DNA of 42,314 nt from a virus, in the IMG/VR virus record IMGVR_UViG_3300047678_000197, positions 1 through 42,314 of that record. One strand, written 5' to 3'. A program made the translations under genes and the position numbers. Of the stretch, positions 24,617-31,703 are shown piece by piece. The notes beneath the pieces are model-generated. The model was not told where the DNA came from, ran no database searches, and saw nothing but the letters and a program-made list of their open reading frames with translations. Within the stretch, counting starts at the first letter, position 1. Each line of letters starts with the position of its first letter.

Positions 24617-26120
24617 ATTTTTCCCCTATCACTGCATCTTTCGCTGGCTCAGGCTTGACTGGCTCAACTAGCTTTGGCTCAGGCACTTTGATCTTGGCCG
24701 TCGGGTCAAGAACGTTGCGGCGCTTTGCTTCAGCGACCACCGTCTCAGCATCAATGACGCCAAGCTTGTGAGCCTCAAGGACAGAGCTAAAGGTAGTGTC
24801 GCTGGCATAGTCAGACGCAAACTCGGTGTTGACCTGAGCGAGAGCTGTTGGCTGCTCTGAGATGTACTCCGCGGTGAATGCAAGGCTGCCGTTGATAGCG
24901 TCTTGCAGGGCTAGAGCCCAGGACTTGACTGTCGAGTTGGCCTCAGCGGCGTTCACGGACTTTTCAGTGGCTGTGACACCGCCTGGTGTGGAGGTGCATA
25001 GCGTCGTGCCAAGCTTTTCCATTTCTTGGACCAGGGAGTCCAGGTTCGCCCGAGCCGCTGCTAGAGCTGCGCCAGTGACCTCAATCCACTGGACATCTGC
25101 GTTCGGGTCGACCGCCATCACCCCAGAGTTGACGGCGATGCGCATCTCTTGCGGGTTGCCGCTCGTATCTAGTTCCTGCGGCCCCATTCCCTTAGCAAGC
25201 AGGAACGGGATCGATGCAACGTGCACGCTGTTCTGATAGTCGCTGGAGCACTGCCAGTGCTGGACATTGACGTCAGCAAGGTCCTGCAGCGGCGGGCGAC
25301 CCATGAAGAAGCTCGTGCGGTTGACGTTGACCGGGATGACAGGAATTGCCGTGACGCCGGCAAGCACGCCGCTGTCGATGAGTCGCCATGTCGTGCCAAC
25401 CTCATCTTCGCGATAGACAGCAAACATGACTTCGGTGTTTGGGTCCTGCTTGAAGATTCGGACTTGGCGATAGCCGCTGCCGCCAAAGCCATCCGCTGAC
25501 GGCTCCCAGACTTCTTCCTCATAGCGGAAGTAGCTGAGGCGCTGTGTCCCACCGAAGTCAGCGCTTCGAGCGTCGAGGACCTTCGTTGCTGGGATGCCGA
25601 CCCAGTAAGGGCGAGCGCCGGATGCGTTCTTGTCTGCGAGGGTCTTGTATTCCTCAGGAACCCTTGAGTGGTCGACCAGGATGAATGTGATGCCGTGGTT
25701 GATGGCGTCCTGCAGCACGTCCTTCGCAAACTGGGTCAGGTTGCGGCCCTGAGCGTCGATGTCGTCAAAAAGTAACTGCATCGGCAGGCTGGGCTTCTCG
25801 ACATGAATGTCCTTTGAGAAGACCTTGCCTACAGCAGACTGGATCGAGCTCTTGTAGTAGTTGTGCAGGGTCGAGCGAGCAAGACGGCGCTTGTAGTTGT
25901 CGAGCGGCTCCTCTGCATTCCTAGGCAGATATGTCTCTCCTGCTAGGCGCATGCCGGCAGTGCCAGACCAGAGCGTGTCTACCTGCATCCAGAGAGCGCG
26001 CTGAACAGCTAACAGCGGGGTTGGCGCAGAGACCTGAGACGTTGCCGTTCCAGGAAAGAACGAGGCGAGCTGGTCAGCCGGCGAAGTAATCGTTCCCAGC
26101 GCTAGTGGAGTAGTAGCCAT
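24612..26120 (-). CDS. Portal protein, DUF4055 type
   Basis: The 502-residue protein starts MATTPLALGT at 26120. A longer frame from 26162 would run through the TAAATA promoter element, so I reject it. Conserved features of DUF4055 portals are LPRNAEEPLDNYKRRLARST, FAKDVLQDAINHGITFILVDH, PYWVGIPATKVLDAR, IPVIPVNVNRTSFFMGRPPLQDLADVNV and GVTATEKSVNAAEANST. The portal is the dodecameric ring through which terminase packs DNA. Unusually the terminase genes are not adjacent; they lie more than 10 kb away on the other strand. Confidence 0.92.
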   Translation of the reverse strand: MATTPLALGTITSPADQLASFFPGTATSQVSAPTPLLAVQRALWMQVDTLWSGTAGMRLAGETYLPRNAEEPLDNYKRRLARSTLHNYYKSSIQSAVGKVFSKDIHVEKPSLPMQLLFDDIDAQGRNLTQFAKDVLQDAINHGITFILVDHSRVPEEYKTLADKNASGARPYWVGIPATKVLDARSADFGGTQRLSYFRYEEEVWEPSADGFGGSGYRQVRIFKQDPNTEVMFAVYREDEVGTTWRLIDSGVLAGVTAIPVIPVNVNRTSFFMGRPPLQDLADVNVQHWQCSSDYQNSVHVASIPFLLAKGMGPQELDTSGNPQEMRIAVNSGVMAVDPNADVQWIEVTGAALAAARANLDSLVQEMEKLGTTLCTSTPGGVTATEKSVNAAEANSTVKSWALALQDAINGSLAFTAEYISEQPTALAQVNTEFASDYASDTTFSSVLEAHKLGVIDAETVVAEAKRRNVLDPTAKIKVPEPKLVEPVKPEPAKDAVIGEKL

Positions 26121-26143
26121 CGGTAAGAGACCCTTAAATGGTC

Positions 26144-26149
26144 TATTTA
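26144..26149 (-). promoter_or_regulatory. TAAATA element before the portal gene
   Basis: Minus-strand TAAATA followed by G ends 23 bases before the ATG at 26120 and heads the head-gene operon. Confidence 0.58.
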
Positions 26150-26167
26150 CAAAGGCGGACAACTCCT

Positions 26168-26181
26168 AGCCGTGCACGGCT
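26168..26181. promoter_or_regulatory. Perfect 14-base palindrome between divergent operons
   Basis: AGCCGTGCACGGCT is a perfect palindrome midway between the portal promoter (TAAATA at 26144-26149, minus) and the accessory-gene promoter (TAAATA at 26223-26228, plus). Its place between divergent units makes it a good operator candidate. A nearby direct repeat of ATCGATTT (about 26193-26210) may also matter. Confidence 0.45.
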
Positions 26182-26222
26182 TCAAATCACATCGATTTCT
26201 ATCGATTTTGTTTATAGGACCA

Positions 26223-26228
26223 TAAATA
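26223..26228 (+). promoter_or_regulatory. TAAATA element before the accessory operon
   Basis: Plus-strand ATAAATACTTC ends 31 bases before the ATG at 26260. The 11-base word is shared with the element at 39342, on the opposite strand. Confidence 0.58.
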
Positions 26229-26259
26229 CTTCTATCGAACAAATGAAAAAGGAGCTTCG

Positions 26260-26490
26260 ATGAACCTCACAACCAAAGACTTAACGACGATTGAGGCCAC
26301 CGCCAACAATCTCAGGAAAGCAAGGCAAGACATGCTGCGCTACGGCTTGTTGACCGCTGACTCTGCGTATGACGCACAGCTTAAGGCGCTAAGCAACCGC
26401 TGCCAGAAGGCTGGATACAAGCTCGCAGGAGAACTACTGGCAAATCCCGTTCGTCTGGAAGACAACGGCACCGACTCGACAACTGACTAA
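26260..26490 (+). CDS. Small helical protein, first accessory gene
   Basis: The 76-residue protein starts MNLTTKDLTT behind a strong AAAAAGGAG site and a TAAATA element 31 bases upstream. It is predicted to be mostly helical (ATANNLRKARQDMLRYGLL, AQLKALSNRCQKAGYKLAGEL) with a polar tail. I do not recognise a family. It begins the plus-strand run of accessory genes that reads to the terminator at 29361. Confidence 0.62.
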   Translation: MNLTTKDLTTIEATANNLRKARQDMLRYGLLTADSAYDAQLKALSNRCQKAGYKLAGELLANPVRLEDNGTDSTTD

Positions 26491-26519
26491 CAACAACCGC
26501 CAACCTAGGAGACAACCAA

Positions 26520-26993
26520 ATGGCACAAAAACTCGTCGTCCCAATGGACACACATACCGTCTACATGATCTGCAACCCGCTCATCAACTCGGTCTACTAC
26601 GGCTTTACCAAGCTTGACATCAACATGCGGTTTCGTGACCACATGAATGCGCTGGTCAGTGGGTATCACTACAGCAAAGAGCTGCAAGCCGCATTCAACC
26701 GTAACCCTCTTGGGTGGACCGTCCACCAAATTGCGAAGCTTCCTGAATGGGAAGCTGACGCTCTTGAAACTGATCTGATTGAAGGCGACATGTTCTGCTT
26801 CAACGTTCAGAAGAATCCACGCAAGGTGAAAACCGTTCCTTGCCAGATCACTTTGGATCAACTGATTCAAGTTCAAGAGTTGCTTAATGCTGGCGACAAG
26901 TATCAATACCACATCGCTCGAATCACAGGCGTTACTCCTTCCATCGTGTCCCAAATCTCTCGCGGCGTGCATTCGCTTCAGGGGGCAGTATGA
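26520..26993 (+). CDS. Putative GIY-YIG homing endonuclease with degenerate motif
   Basis: The 157-residue protein has a GIY-YIG-like N-terminus: TVYMI at 13-17, SVYYGFT at 24-30 and the conserved Arg region MRFRDHMNAL at 36-45, then ALETDLIEGDMF which may provide the catalytic Glu. The first motif is VYM rather than GIY. The C-terminus from about 110 is a helix-turn-helix (LIQVQELLNAG, IARITGVTPSIVSQISRG) for DNA binding. This nuclease-plus-HTH layout fits free-standing homing endonucleases. It has an AGGAG site and overlaps the next gene start (ATGA). Activity is uncertain. Confidence 0.62.
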   Translation: MAQKLVVPMDTHTVYMICNPLINSVYYGFTKLDINMRFRDHMNALVSGYHYSKELQAAFNRNPLGWTVHQIAKLPEWEADALETDLIEGDMFCFNVQKNPRKVKTVPCQITLDQLIQVQELLNAGDKYQYHIARITGVTPSIVSQISRGVHSLQGAV

Positions 26994-27193
26994 AAGTAAT
27001 CCTCACAAACATCCTTTGGGCGAGTAAGGCGACAGGACAGGAGCTCAACGGTCCTAAGCGCCTAGTCATCGAGCTAGAGCCTGAGGACGGCGTCACAACA
27101 CAGGTTCAGCTTGACGAGCACCTCCAAGCGAGGTTCCTGGACAACGAGGACACAGCATTGGCAGTTTCCTCATACACATGGGAGCTGACATGA
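26990..27193 (+). CDS. Small acidic protein of unknown function
   Basis: The 67-residue protein begins MKVILTNILW at an ATGA overlap with the GIY-YIG-like gene and ends with another ATGA overlap. It is mostly beta with an acidic middle (RLVIELEPEDGVTTQVQL). Translational coupling at both ends shows it is part of a tightly packed operon. No family is recognised. Confidence 0.6.
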   Translation: MKVILTNILWASKATGQELNGPKRLVIELEPEDGVTTQVQLDEHLQARFLDNEDTALAVSSYTWELT

Positions 27194-27399
27194 CTTCATT
27201 TATGACTAAGGAGCAACTAGAGCGCTTCAACCTTGCTGAAAAGACCAACGACGAGCTTCGTGAGCAGCTAAAGACCGTTGTCGTTGAGCTTCGCAATGAG
27301 GTCTCCAACGTTGAGCAACGGCTTGCCGGAAAGGTGATTGCTGACTCGATTAAGGAGCTTCGGGCTCGCGGTGCTTATCCCAAGCCAGAAGACAAATGA
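27190..27399 (+). CDS. Small coiled-coil protein of unknown function
   Basis: The protein has 69 residues starting MTSFMTKEQL; the ATG at 27190 overlaps the upstream TGA and has GGGAG six bases before it. An in-frame ATG twelve bases earlier is less well placed. The body is a coiled coil (LREQLKTVVVELRNEVSNVEQRL). Its own stop overlaps the start of the second HNH gene. The role is unknown. Confidence 0.58.
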   Translation: MTSFMTKEQLERFNLAEKTNDELREQLKTVVVELRNEVSNVEQRLAGKVIADSIKELRARGAYPKPEDK

Positions 27400-28016
27400 A
27401 CTATCAGGCTCATTATGACAGGTTAGTTGATAGAGCCAAACAGCGCACATACGCTGAAGGCGTCTATACAGAACGTCATCATATTTTGCCTAAATGCATG
27501 GGAGGCGATGATTCGATAAGCAATTTAGTAAATCTATTGCCTGGAGAGCATCTTTTTGCGCATCGGTTGTTATGCCGCATCTACCCCAATCGTCCTGGAC
27601 TGGCATATGCGGTTAGCAAATTAGCAGGCGGTCGTATTGGGCGCGAGTCAAGGCGGTTGTATGAAATGGACAGGAAGCGCTATTCATGGGTTGCTAGAAA
27701 TCCTTCCGCTGAGACTCGCGCAAAACTCTCGAACGCAGCGAAAAATTGTTCACCGGAAAAGCGAGCCAAGCTGTCCGCTGCTGCACTGAAGCAAAAGGAG
27801 TTCTCTCCTGAGACTCGCGCAAAGCTTGTAGCTGCTCAAAGAAACAAAGCTCCGATGTCAAAAGAAGCTAGAGCCAAAATTTCAGAAGCTAGGCGCAATA
27901 GGCCGACGTCTCCAGAGACCCGCGCAAAGCTTTCTGCAATTTCCAAGAAGCAGCAGGCGGAATTGAGAGCGAGGCGCAATACTGACACCAGTTTGTCGGC
28001 AACAGTATCTCCCTAA
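27396..28016 (+). CDS. HNH homing endonuclease with NUMOD3 repeats, copy 2
   Basis: This 206-residue paralogue is related to the nuclease at 6470: both begin MNYQAHYDRL and share VYTERHH and EHLFAHRLLCR. The HNH core (ERHHILPKCMGGDD...NLVNLLPGEHLFAH) is intact. The C-terminal half has about five regular NUMOD3 units of the form SPETRAKLsxAxxxx, more uniform than in copy 1. The A+T-rich codon use differs from the flanking genes, suggesting recent arrival. The start overlaps the upstream stop, so it is expressed with the accessory operon, and a hairpin-rich segment follows it directly. Confidence 0.88.
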   Translation: MNYQAHYDRLVDRAKQRTYAEGVYTERHHILPKCMGGDDSISNLVNLLPGEHLFAHRLLCRIYPNRPGLAYAVSKLAGGRIGRESRRLYEMDRKRYSWVARNPSAETRAKLSNAAKNCSPEKRAKLSAAALKQKEFSPETRAKLVAAQRNKAPMSKEARAKISEARRNRPTSPETRAKLSAISKKQQAELRARRNTDTSLSATVSP

Positions 28017-28020
28017 TTAA

Positions 28021-28137
28021 GATAGTTTTACTATCTCCTAACCTAAATTGATTTGATTTAGGGAGATTCTCAGGTCGCAAGACCTGAGTTTCTGGCGGTC
28101 CTCGCCAGAACCACTCCGCAGAGCCGCAAGAAGCGGC
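28021..28137 (+). ncRNA. Array of consecutive hairpins upstream of the secreted HExxH gene
   Basis: About 117 bases can fold into at least four adjacent stem-loops separated by a few bases: ATCTCC..CTAAA/TTTAG..GGAGAT (28033-28067, alternative to GATAGT/ACTATC at 28021-28035), CTCAGGTC-GCAA-GACCTGAG (28069-28088, eight pairs with a GNRA tetraloop), TTCTGGCG/CGCCAGAA (28090-28110, eight pairs), and GCCGC/GCGGC (28123-28137). The ribosome-binding site AAGGAG of the next gene follows at once. The first two stems are mutually exclusive, as in a switch. It could be a riboregulator, an RNA-processing element or the scar of a mobile element. No known RNA family is recognised. Confidence 0.6.
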
Positions 28138-28153
28138 CAAAGGAGTTAGTTAG

Positions 28154-28660
28154 GTGAAAAAAATAATTGCGGCTTTAATAGTCGCCTGCGCTAGCTTTGC
28201 CTGTCAAGCGCAAGCATGTGAGAAGGTCGAGATTCAAGTTCTCCCTTTCACAGTTCAAACAAACTTCGACAAAACGATGCCTGAGCTCGTTAAGCTCGGC
28301 CTAGGCGGTGAGGTCGGCATGGTCCTGACGCGCAGCTCGACTACCTTCAAGGACTGCAAGCTAACGGTCGGGTTCAAAGACCCTGTCCTCTATGTTGCGA
28401 GCGAGCTCAAGGCGAACCGCTGCGCTTTCAACCACGTGCTGAATCACGAGCAAGAGCACGTGCGCATCTATCAGGCAGGTCTCGCCAAAATGGAAGACAA
28501 GCTCAAAGCTCGCATCGAAGCAGGAGAGCATCCGTTCAAGGCGGGAGAAGCTGAGATTGCCGCAATCAGGGCTCAGCATCAGACGTTTGACTCGCCCGAA
28601 GAGTATGCGCTCAATGAGACGGTCTGCAGAAAGCAGATTGTCGCGCTGACGGGAAACTAA
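28154..28660 (+). CDS. Secreted zincin-like protein with HExxH motif
   Basis: The protein has 168 residues and begins with GTG, eight bases after AGGAG. A signal peptide (KKIIAALIVACASFACQAQA) is probably cut before Cys22 or nearby. The mature part carries HEQEH at 98-102 within HVLNHEQEHVRIYQAGL, the zinc-binding motif of metallopeptidases, and paired cysteines typical of periplasmic proteins. It resembles uncharacterised secreted zincin families (DUF922-like, uncertain). Phage genes with signal peptides often alter the lysogen's surface or assist lysis. It sits behind a hairpin array that may regulate it. Protease activity is inference from the motif. Confidence 0.68.
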   Translation: MKKIIAALIVACASFACQAQACEKVEIQVLPFTVQTNFDKTMPELVKLGLGGEVGMVLTRSSTTFKDCKLTVGFKDPVLYVASELKANRCAFNHVLNHEQEHVRIYQAGLAKMEDKLKARIEAGEHPFKAGEAEIAAIRAQHQTFDSPEEYALNETVCRKQIVALTGN

Positions 28661-28765
28661 GTACTATACTGAGTTTGTATAGACTGGTTCACGGGAGTAG
28701 AAACTCTTATTAGGATCTAACTATCAACACCTCGTTGATACTTAGCAACCTCATCGGAGTTTCAA
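28661..28765 (+). promoter_or_regulatory. Intergenic region with two inverted repeats
   Basis: CTATAC/GTATAG (about 28664-28682) and TATCAAC-ACCTC-GTTGATA (about 28723-28741) lie between the zincin gene and the 166-residue gene. The second forms a seven-pair hairpin 25 bases before the start, so it could affect translation of the next gene or bind a regulator. A host-type promoter is possible but no clear -35/-10 pair is evident. Confidence 0.4.
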
Positions 28766-29266
28766 ATGACCTACTGCGTCGTGATCCCCAGCGCTGACAA
28801 GTTTGCGGCAGTCATCAACGGCAAGCTCTTCGGAGTTTCGCGCCACATCGACTACTGGGCACATCATCAGAAGCTTGGCGATCTCAAGACCCTCGCCGCT
28901 CTGAACATCACGCTCTTCGTGCACACCGACGCCGAAGGCAAGGTCACCGAGTGCATCGAGGCTGAAGCCCTGGGCAAGGGGAAGAGCTACAAGACGGCCA
29001 CCCGCTACGTTGAGCAGCTCGATGCATCCGCCCTTCAGCTCGTTGCCGAGGCATTCGCCCTCGTGCATCCCAAGGCTGAGCCGGCCAAGCTGCCAGTCAA
29101 TGACCCGGCATTCAATCCCGACGCCAACACGCCTGAAGGCTTGGCGCTGCTGACCGCCGCCGCACATCAAGAGCTTGCACGGTTGGAATCTGAAGAAGCT
29201 GCGGCCAATGACTCACAAGCCGTAGCCACCGCAATGGGTCCGTCCAAGCGTCGCAAGGCCAAGTAG
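28766..29266 (+). CDS. Unknown phage protein, last gene of the accessory operon
   Basis: The 166-residue protein begins MTYCVVIPSADKFAAVINGKLFGV behind CGGAG. The N-terminal 80 residues look like a small alpha/beta domain, the middle is helical and the tail is rich in Ala, Glu and basic residues (SKRRKAK). Its codon use is more GC-rich than that of the HNH gene upstream. A very strong terminator lies 95 bases after the stop. No family is recognised. Confidence 0.62.
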   Translation: MTYCVVIPSADKFAAVINGKLFGVSRHIDYWAHHQKLGDLKTLAALNITLFVHTDAEGKVTECIEAEALGKGKSYKTATRYVEQLDASALQLVAEAFALVHPKAEPAKLPVNDPAFNPDANTPEGLALLTAAAHQELARLESEEAAANDSQAVATAMGPSKRRKAK

Positions 29267-29360
29267 TTCTAGGCGGCGCACTCATACCTGCTGCAGCGGG
29301 ATAAGTCCATTTCGGGAGGTTTGTTGGATAAGCCGCCACCGTAAACCCCCAAAATTCACA

Positions 29361-29395
29361 GCGGCCAAGAAACTAAAGTTCTTGGCCGCTTTTTT
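29361..29395 (+). terminator. Strong intrinsic terminator of the accessory operon
   Basis: GCGGCCAAGAA at 29361-29371 pairs perfectly over 11 bases with TTCTTGGCCGC at 29379-29389 around a seven-base loop, followed by six T. This is a textbook Rho-independent terminator for the plus-strand genes that end at 29266 and it faces the convergent gene ending at 29402. Confidence 0.93.
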
Positions 29396-29401
29396 CGGTC
29401 G

Positions 29402-30133
29402 TCAATTGGCAGAGTTGATGAAGTCGATGATCTGCTGAATTTCAGTGATGGTGGTGTCGAACCACTCTTTGCCTGGCGCATTCTCACGCCATTTTCCACG
29501 TGCCTTCAGGACGTTAGGAGCAGCAGACTCTGTGGGACCAACTCGGCGCACTTGCCACCGACCCAGGATTACAGGGTTCTCAAACATAGCGGAGCCTTTG
29601 CACTGCTGCGAGACCCGTTCCTCCAAATCCTTGATGGTCTTTCCGATCTTGATAGGGAACGGTGCGCCTTGAACTACCAGGGTAGGAAAGCTGAAAGCGT
29701 ATATCCAGCCTTCAAATTCATCTGTTCCTTCATCGCCGTCGGCAAGAGCAGCTTCTTCAAGCTCAACGTCTGAGATATCTGCAACGGTTTTCGATCTAAA
29801 AACACCGTCGCCTAGCCTGACGAAGATTTCACGCTCTCTCACGAGGAGCGACACGTAAAACTTGATCAGCGAGTGCAGGTAGTCAGTCTTATCTGACTGC
29901 GCTTTTTTAACCTTGATGCTCTGTTGCTCAGGAGTAAGGTACTTGTCGATTACCTTTTGCGCTAAGTCTGTCAGTCGGAAGCTGAGTTCACCAGACGTTT
30001 CTGGCATTTCCTGAATTTCAGGGATCACCGTATATCTGCCGAAGTGATAGCAGAACTTTCCCGTCGGCTCGAATGGTATTGCCAGTGCGGGCTGAGATGG
30101 AGCTGAAACTGGATTTATCCCAATAGCATTCAT
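29402..30133 (-). CDS. T5orf172/GIY-YIG-fold nuclease-like protein
   Basis: The protein has 243 residues. Residues about 140-235 carry a GIY-YIG fold of the T5orf172/MUG113 type: GWIYAFSF at 142-149, IKIGKT at 161-166, Arg173 in ERV, and Glu223 in GKEWFD as the expected metal-binding residue. The N-terminal 130 residues are helical (FRLTDLAQKVIDKYLTPEQQ, YLHSLIKFYVSLLVRE) and of unknown role. It lies alone on the minus strand beyond the accessory terminator, as expected of an independently expressed cargo gene in a lysogen. Roles in DNA damage, homing or defence are all possible. Confidence 0.7.
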   Translation of the reverse strand: MNAIGINPVSAPSQPALAIPFEPTGKFCYHFGRYTVIPEIQEMPETSGELSFRLTDLAQKVIDKYLTPEQQSIKVKKAQSDKTDYLHSLIKFYVSLLVREREIFVRLGDGVFRSKTVADISDVELEEAALADGDEGTDEFEGWIYAFSFPTLVVQGAPFPIKIGKTIKDLEERVSQQCKGSAMFENPVILGRWQVRRVGPTESAAPNVLKARGKWRENAPGKEWFDTTITEIQQIIDFINSAN

Positions 30134-30172
30134 GTTTTGCTCACCGAAAGCCCGTAATGATTTGTGGTAATG

Positions 30173-30361
30173 CTAGCCTATCTGGATAAGCAATTCAAGC
30201 GTCGCATTATCGAAATCTGTTCGACCAGAACGCGTAGGATTCGATTCATTCCCGAGATTCGAGTGAACCCACGAACGAGGAATTTCCTGGCTAGTACTTA
30301 ACTGAGATGGTGATGCAACTGGTGTACTAAGTTGAGCAGGAGATTTAAGATCTTCTATCAA
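30173..30361 (-). CDS. Possible 62-residue protein upstream of the GIY-YIG gene
   Basis: A TTG-started frame encodes a Ser/Pro/Gln-rich peptide (SPAQLSTPVASPSQLSTS) followed by WVHSNLGNESNPTRSGRTDFDN. There is no clear ribosome-binding site. It precedes the GIY-YIG gene by 39 bases on the same strand and could be a leader peptide or not translated at all. Confidence 0.28.
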   Translation of the reverse strand: MIEDLKSPAQLSTPVASPSQLSTSQEIPRSWVHSNLGNESNPTRSGRTDFDNATLELLIQIG

Positions 30362-30378
30362 AACTTCGGCTGCACACT

Positions 30379-30963
30379 ATGTTCACCGTCGGTCATCGTC
30401 CCTCACATACTGGCAAGGTCACGACAACGACTCCCCTCAAGGATATCGAGCACGTGGCCGCCATCAAGGAGCTGCTGAGAGACCGGCCTCGGGACTTGGC
30501 GCTCTTCGTCATGGGCTGCAACACGGCCTTCAGAGCCGGTGACCTGCTGTCCTTGGAGCGCTCAGACCTGAAGCTGCTGCCTGACGGGCGCTACGAAGTG
30601 ACCGTCATCGAAGGCAAGACCCGCAAGCTCAGGCAGGTGGTGCTCAACCTCCCAACCTCACAGGTGCTGCAACGCCACTTGGACAGCTCGTCAGGGTTCT
30701 ACGTGTTTTCTGGGCAGAGGGGAAAGCTCAGCGTTTCTTGGCTGACCCGGATGTTGAAGCAGTGGGCCGATGAGGTCGGCGTTGAAGGTCGGATTGCGAG
30801 CCACACGCTGAGGAAGACCTTCGTCAGGCTGCAGCACGACAAGTTCGGCACCTCGCTGACTACCCTGATGCATGTCCTGAACCATTCCTCAGAGCGTCAA
30901 ACACTCGCCTACATGGGCTTGCTCGCCGAGGATGTCAGCCAAGCCTACGCCCACGCGATTTGA
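30379..30963 (+). CDS. Short tyrosine recombinase (catalytic domain only)
   Basis: The 194-residue protein has the complete catalytic set of tyrosine recombinases: Arg52 (TAFRAGDLLSL), Lys80 (EGKTRKLRQV), His142-x-x-Arg145 (SHTLRKTF), His169 (LNHSS) and Tyr178 (TLAYMGL). It lacks the N-terminal arm- and core-binding domains of phage integrases. Since integration is explained by the serine integrase, this enzyme may resolve dimers, invert DNA or mobilise a cargo segment. No Shine-Dalgarno sequence is evident before the ATG. Its last 29 bases overlap a convergent gene. Confidence 0.88.
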   Translation: MFTVGHRPSHTGKVTTTTPLKDIEHVAAIKELLRDRPRDLALFVMGCNTAFRAGDLLSLERSDLKLLPDGRYEVTVIEGKTRKLRQVVLNLPTSQVLQRHLDSSSGFYVFSGQRGKLSVSWLTRMLKQWADEVGVEGRIASHTLRKTFVRLQHDKFGTSLTTLMHVLNHSSERQTLAYMGLLAEDVSQAYAHAI

Positions 30964-31333
30964 GCCGGCCCATGCTCCAACCCTGAGCGAGGTACTCAGG
31001 GACCTTGTCATGCTCGACAAGGATGTTGTCATCGCCTCTGTGCATCGCGGTTCTCTTCGGCACGTAGCTCGTAGCTGAGGGTTTGCGTCCGACACGAAGC
31101 ATCGTCCAGCCAGCGAGCTCATGCGCTTGCTGTTCCTCAAGCGTCACGAGCTTCCTCTCGGTGCCTCTGAGCATCGTGCGCCGCTGACCCTTGGTGAACT
31201 TGCGGGCTGTGATGACAACTGTCTCAGGCGCGCTCACCTTTGCTGAGTCGAGCGAGCGCCGTCTGATGGTGACGGGAGCCCTTGAAAATGCCTCAAGGTC
31301 TTCACGCGTGAGGTCTGAGATGTGTACGAGCAA
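30935..31333 (-). CDS. Unknown protein with GW-x-x-GR C-terminal motif
   Basis: The 132-residue protein starts with TTG at 31333, eight bases after GGAG. It is basic, with RRRSLDSAKV, then GTERKLVTLEEQQAHELAGWTMLRVGRK, and ends VPEYLAQGWSMGRLKSRGRR. The GW-x-x-GR element resembles short DNA-binding segments at the ends of HNH nucleases. The gene converges on and overlaps the tyrosine recombinase gene. Its function is not known. Confidence 0.55.
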   Translation of the reverse strand: MLVHISDLTREDLEAFSRAPVTIRRRSLDSAKVSAPETVVITARKFTKGQRRTMLRGTERKLVTLEEQQAHELAGWTMLRVGRKPSATSYVPKRTAMHRGDDNILVEHDKVPEYLAQGWSMGRLKSRGRRLG

Positions 31334-31379
31334 GAAAGTACTCCTTTGAAGTACTTATCTATGCTCCCACGAGAGCGTG

Positions 31380-31452
31380 GACCACCGGGAGGACTCGAAC
31401 CTCCAACGACCATGTCGCACGTTCAACTAACGCCACGACTGAGATGTCCACA
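31380..31452 (-). ncRNA. tRNA-like element, degenerate
   Basis: On the minus strand a perfect T-arm, GGAGG-TTCGAGT-CCTCC (31404-31388), is followed by GGTGGTCC, as at the 3' end of a tRNA. Upstream GGCGT-TAGTTGA-ACGTG could be a poor anticodon arm, but position 33 is not T and the 5' acceptor matches only partly. It is either a decayed tRNA gene or another structured RNA upstream of the TTG-started gene at 31333. I cannot assign an amino acid. Confidence 0.4.
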
Positions 31453-31703
31453 AGAAGGTATCAGTCAGCCTGGTGTAGCACCAGACCTTGTCATGGCGGT
31501 GGAACGCTGTGTTTACCAGTTTCACCACGGTGGGGTAAGGTGCAAATGGGGGCATGCTTCAGCACTTCAAGGGTGCTCGTGCCGCACTGAACCGCAGTGG
31601 CGCTAGAGTGATGGTGAACGAGGGTCAACCCTACCGTCTACGCTGCCTGGGAAGTCGGGGCAGTAGGCTACGGAGCACCATAGACTCACTATGGGAGCTG
31701 GCT

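Noticed and set aside
26120-26162. Portal gene starting at 26162
   Set aside because: The extra 14 codons cover the TAAATA element and have no ribosome-binding site; the start at 26120 fits the family.
28021-28137. Group I intron
   Set aside because: The HNH gene upstream is coupled to its neighbour by ATGA and no split host gene is seen on either side; conserved core pairings could not be found by eye.
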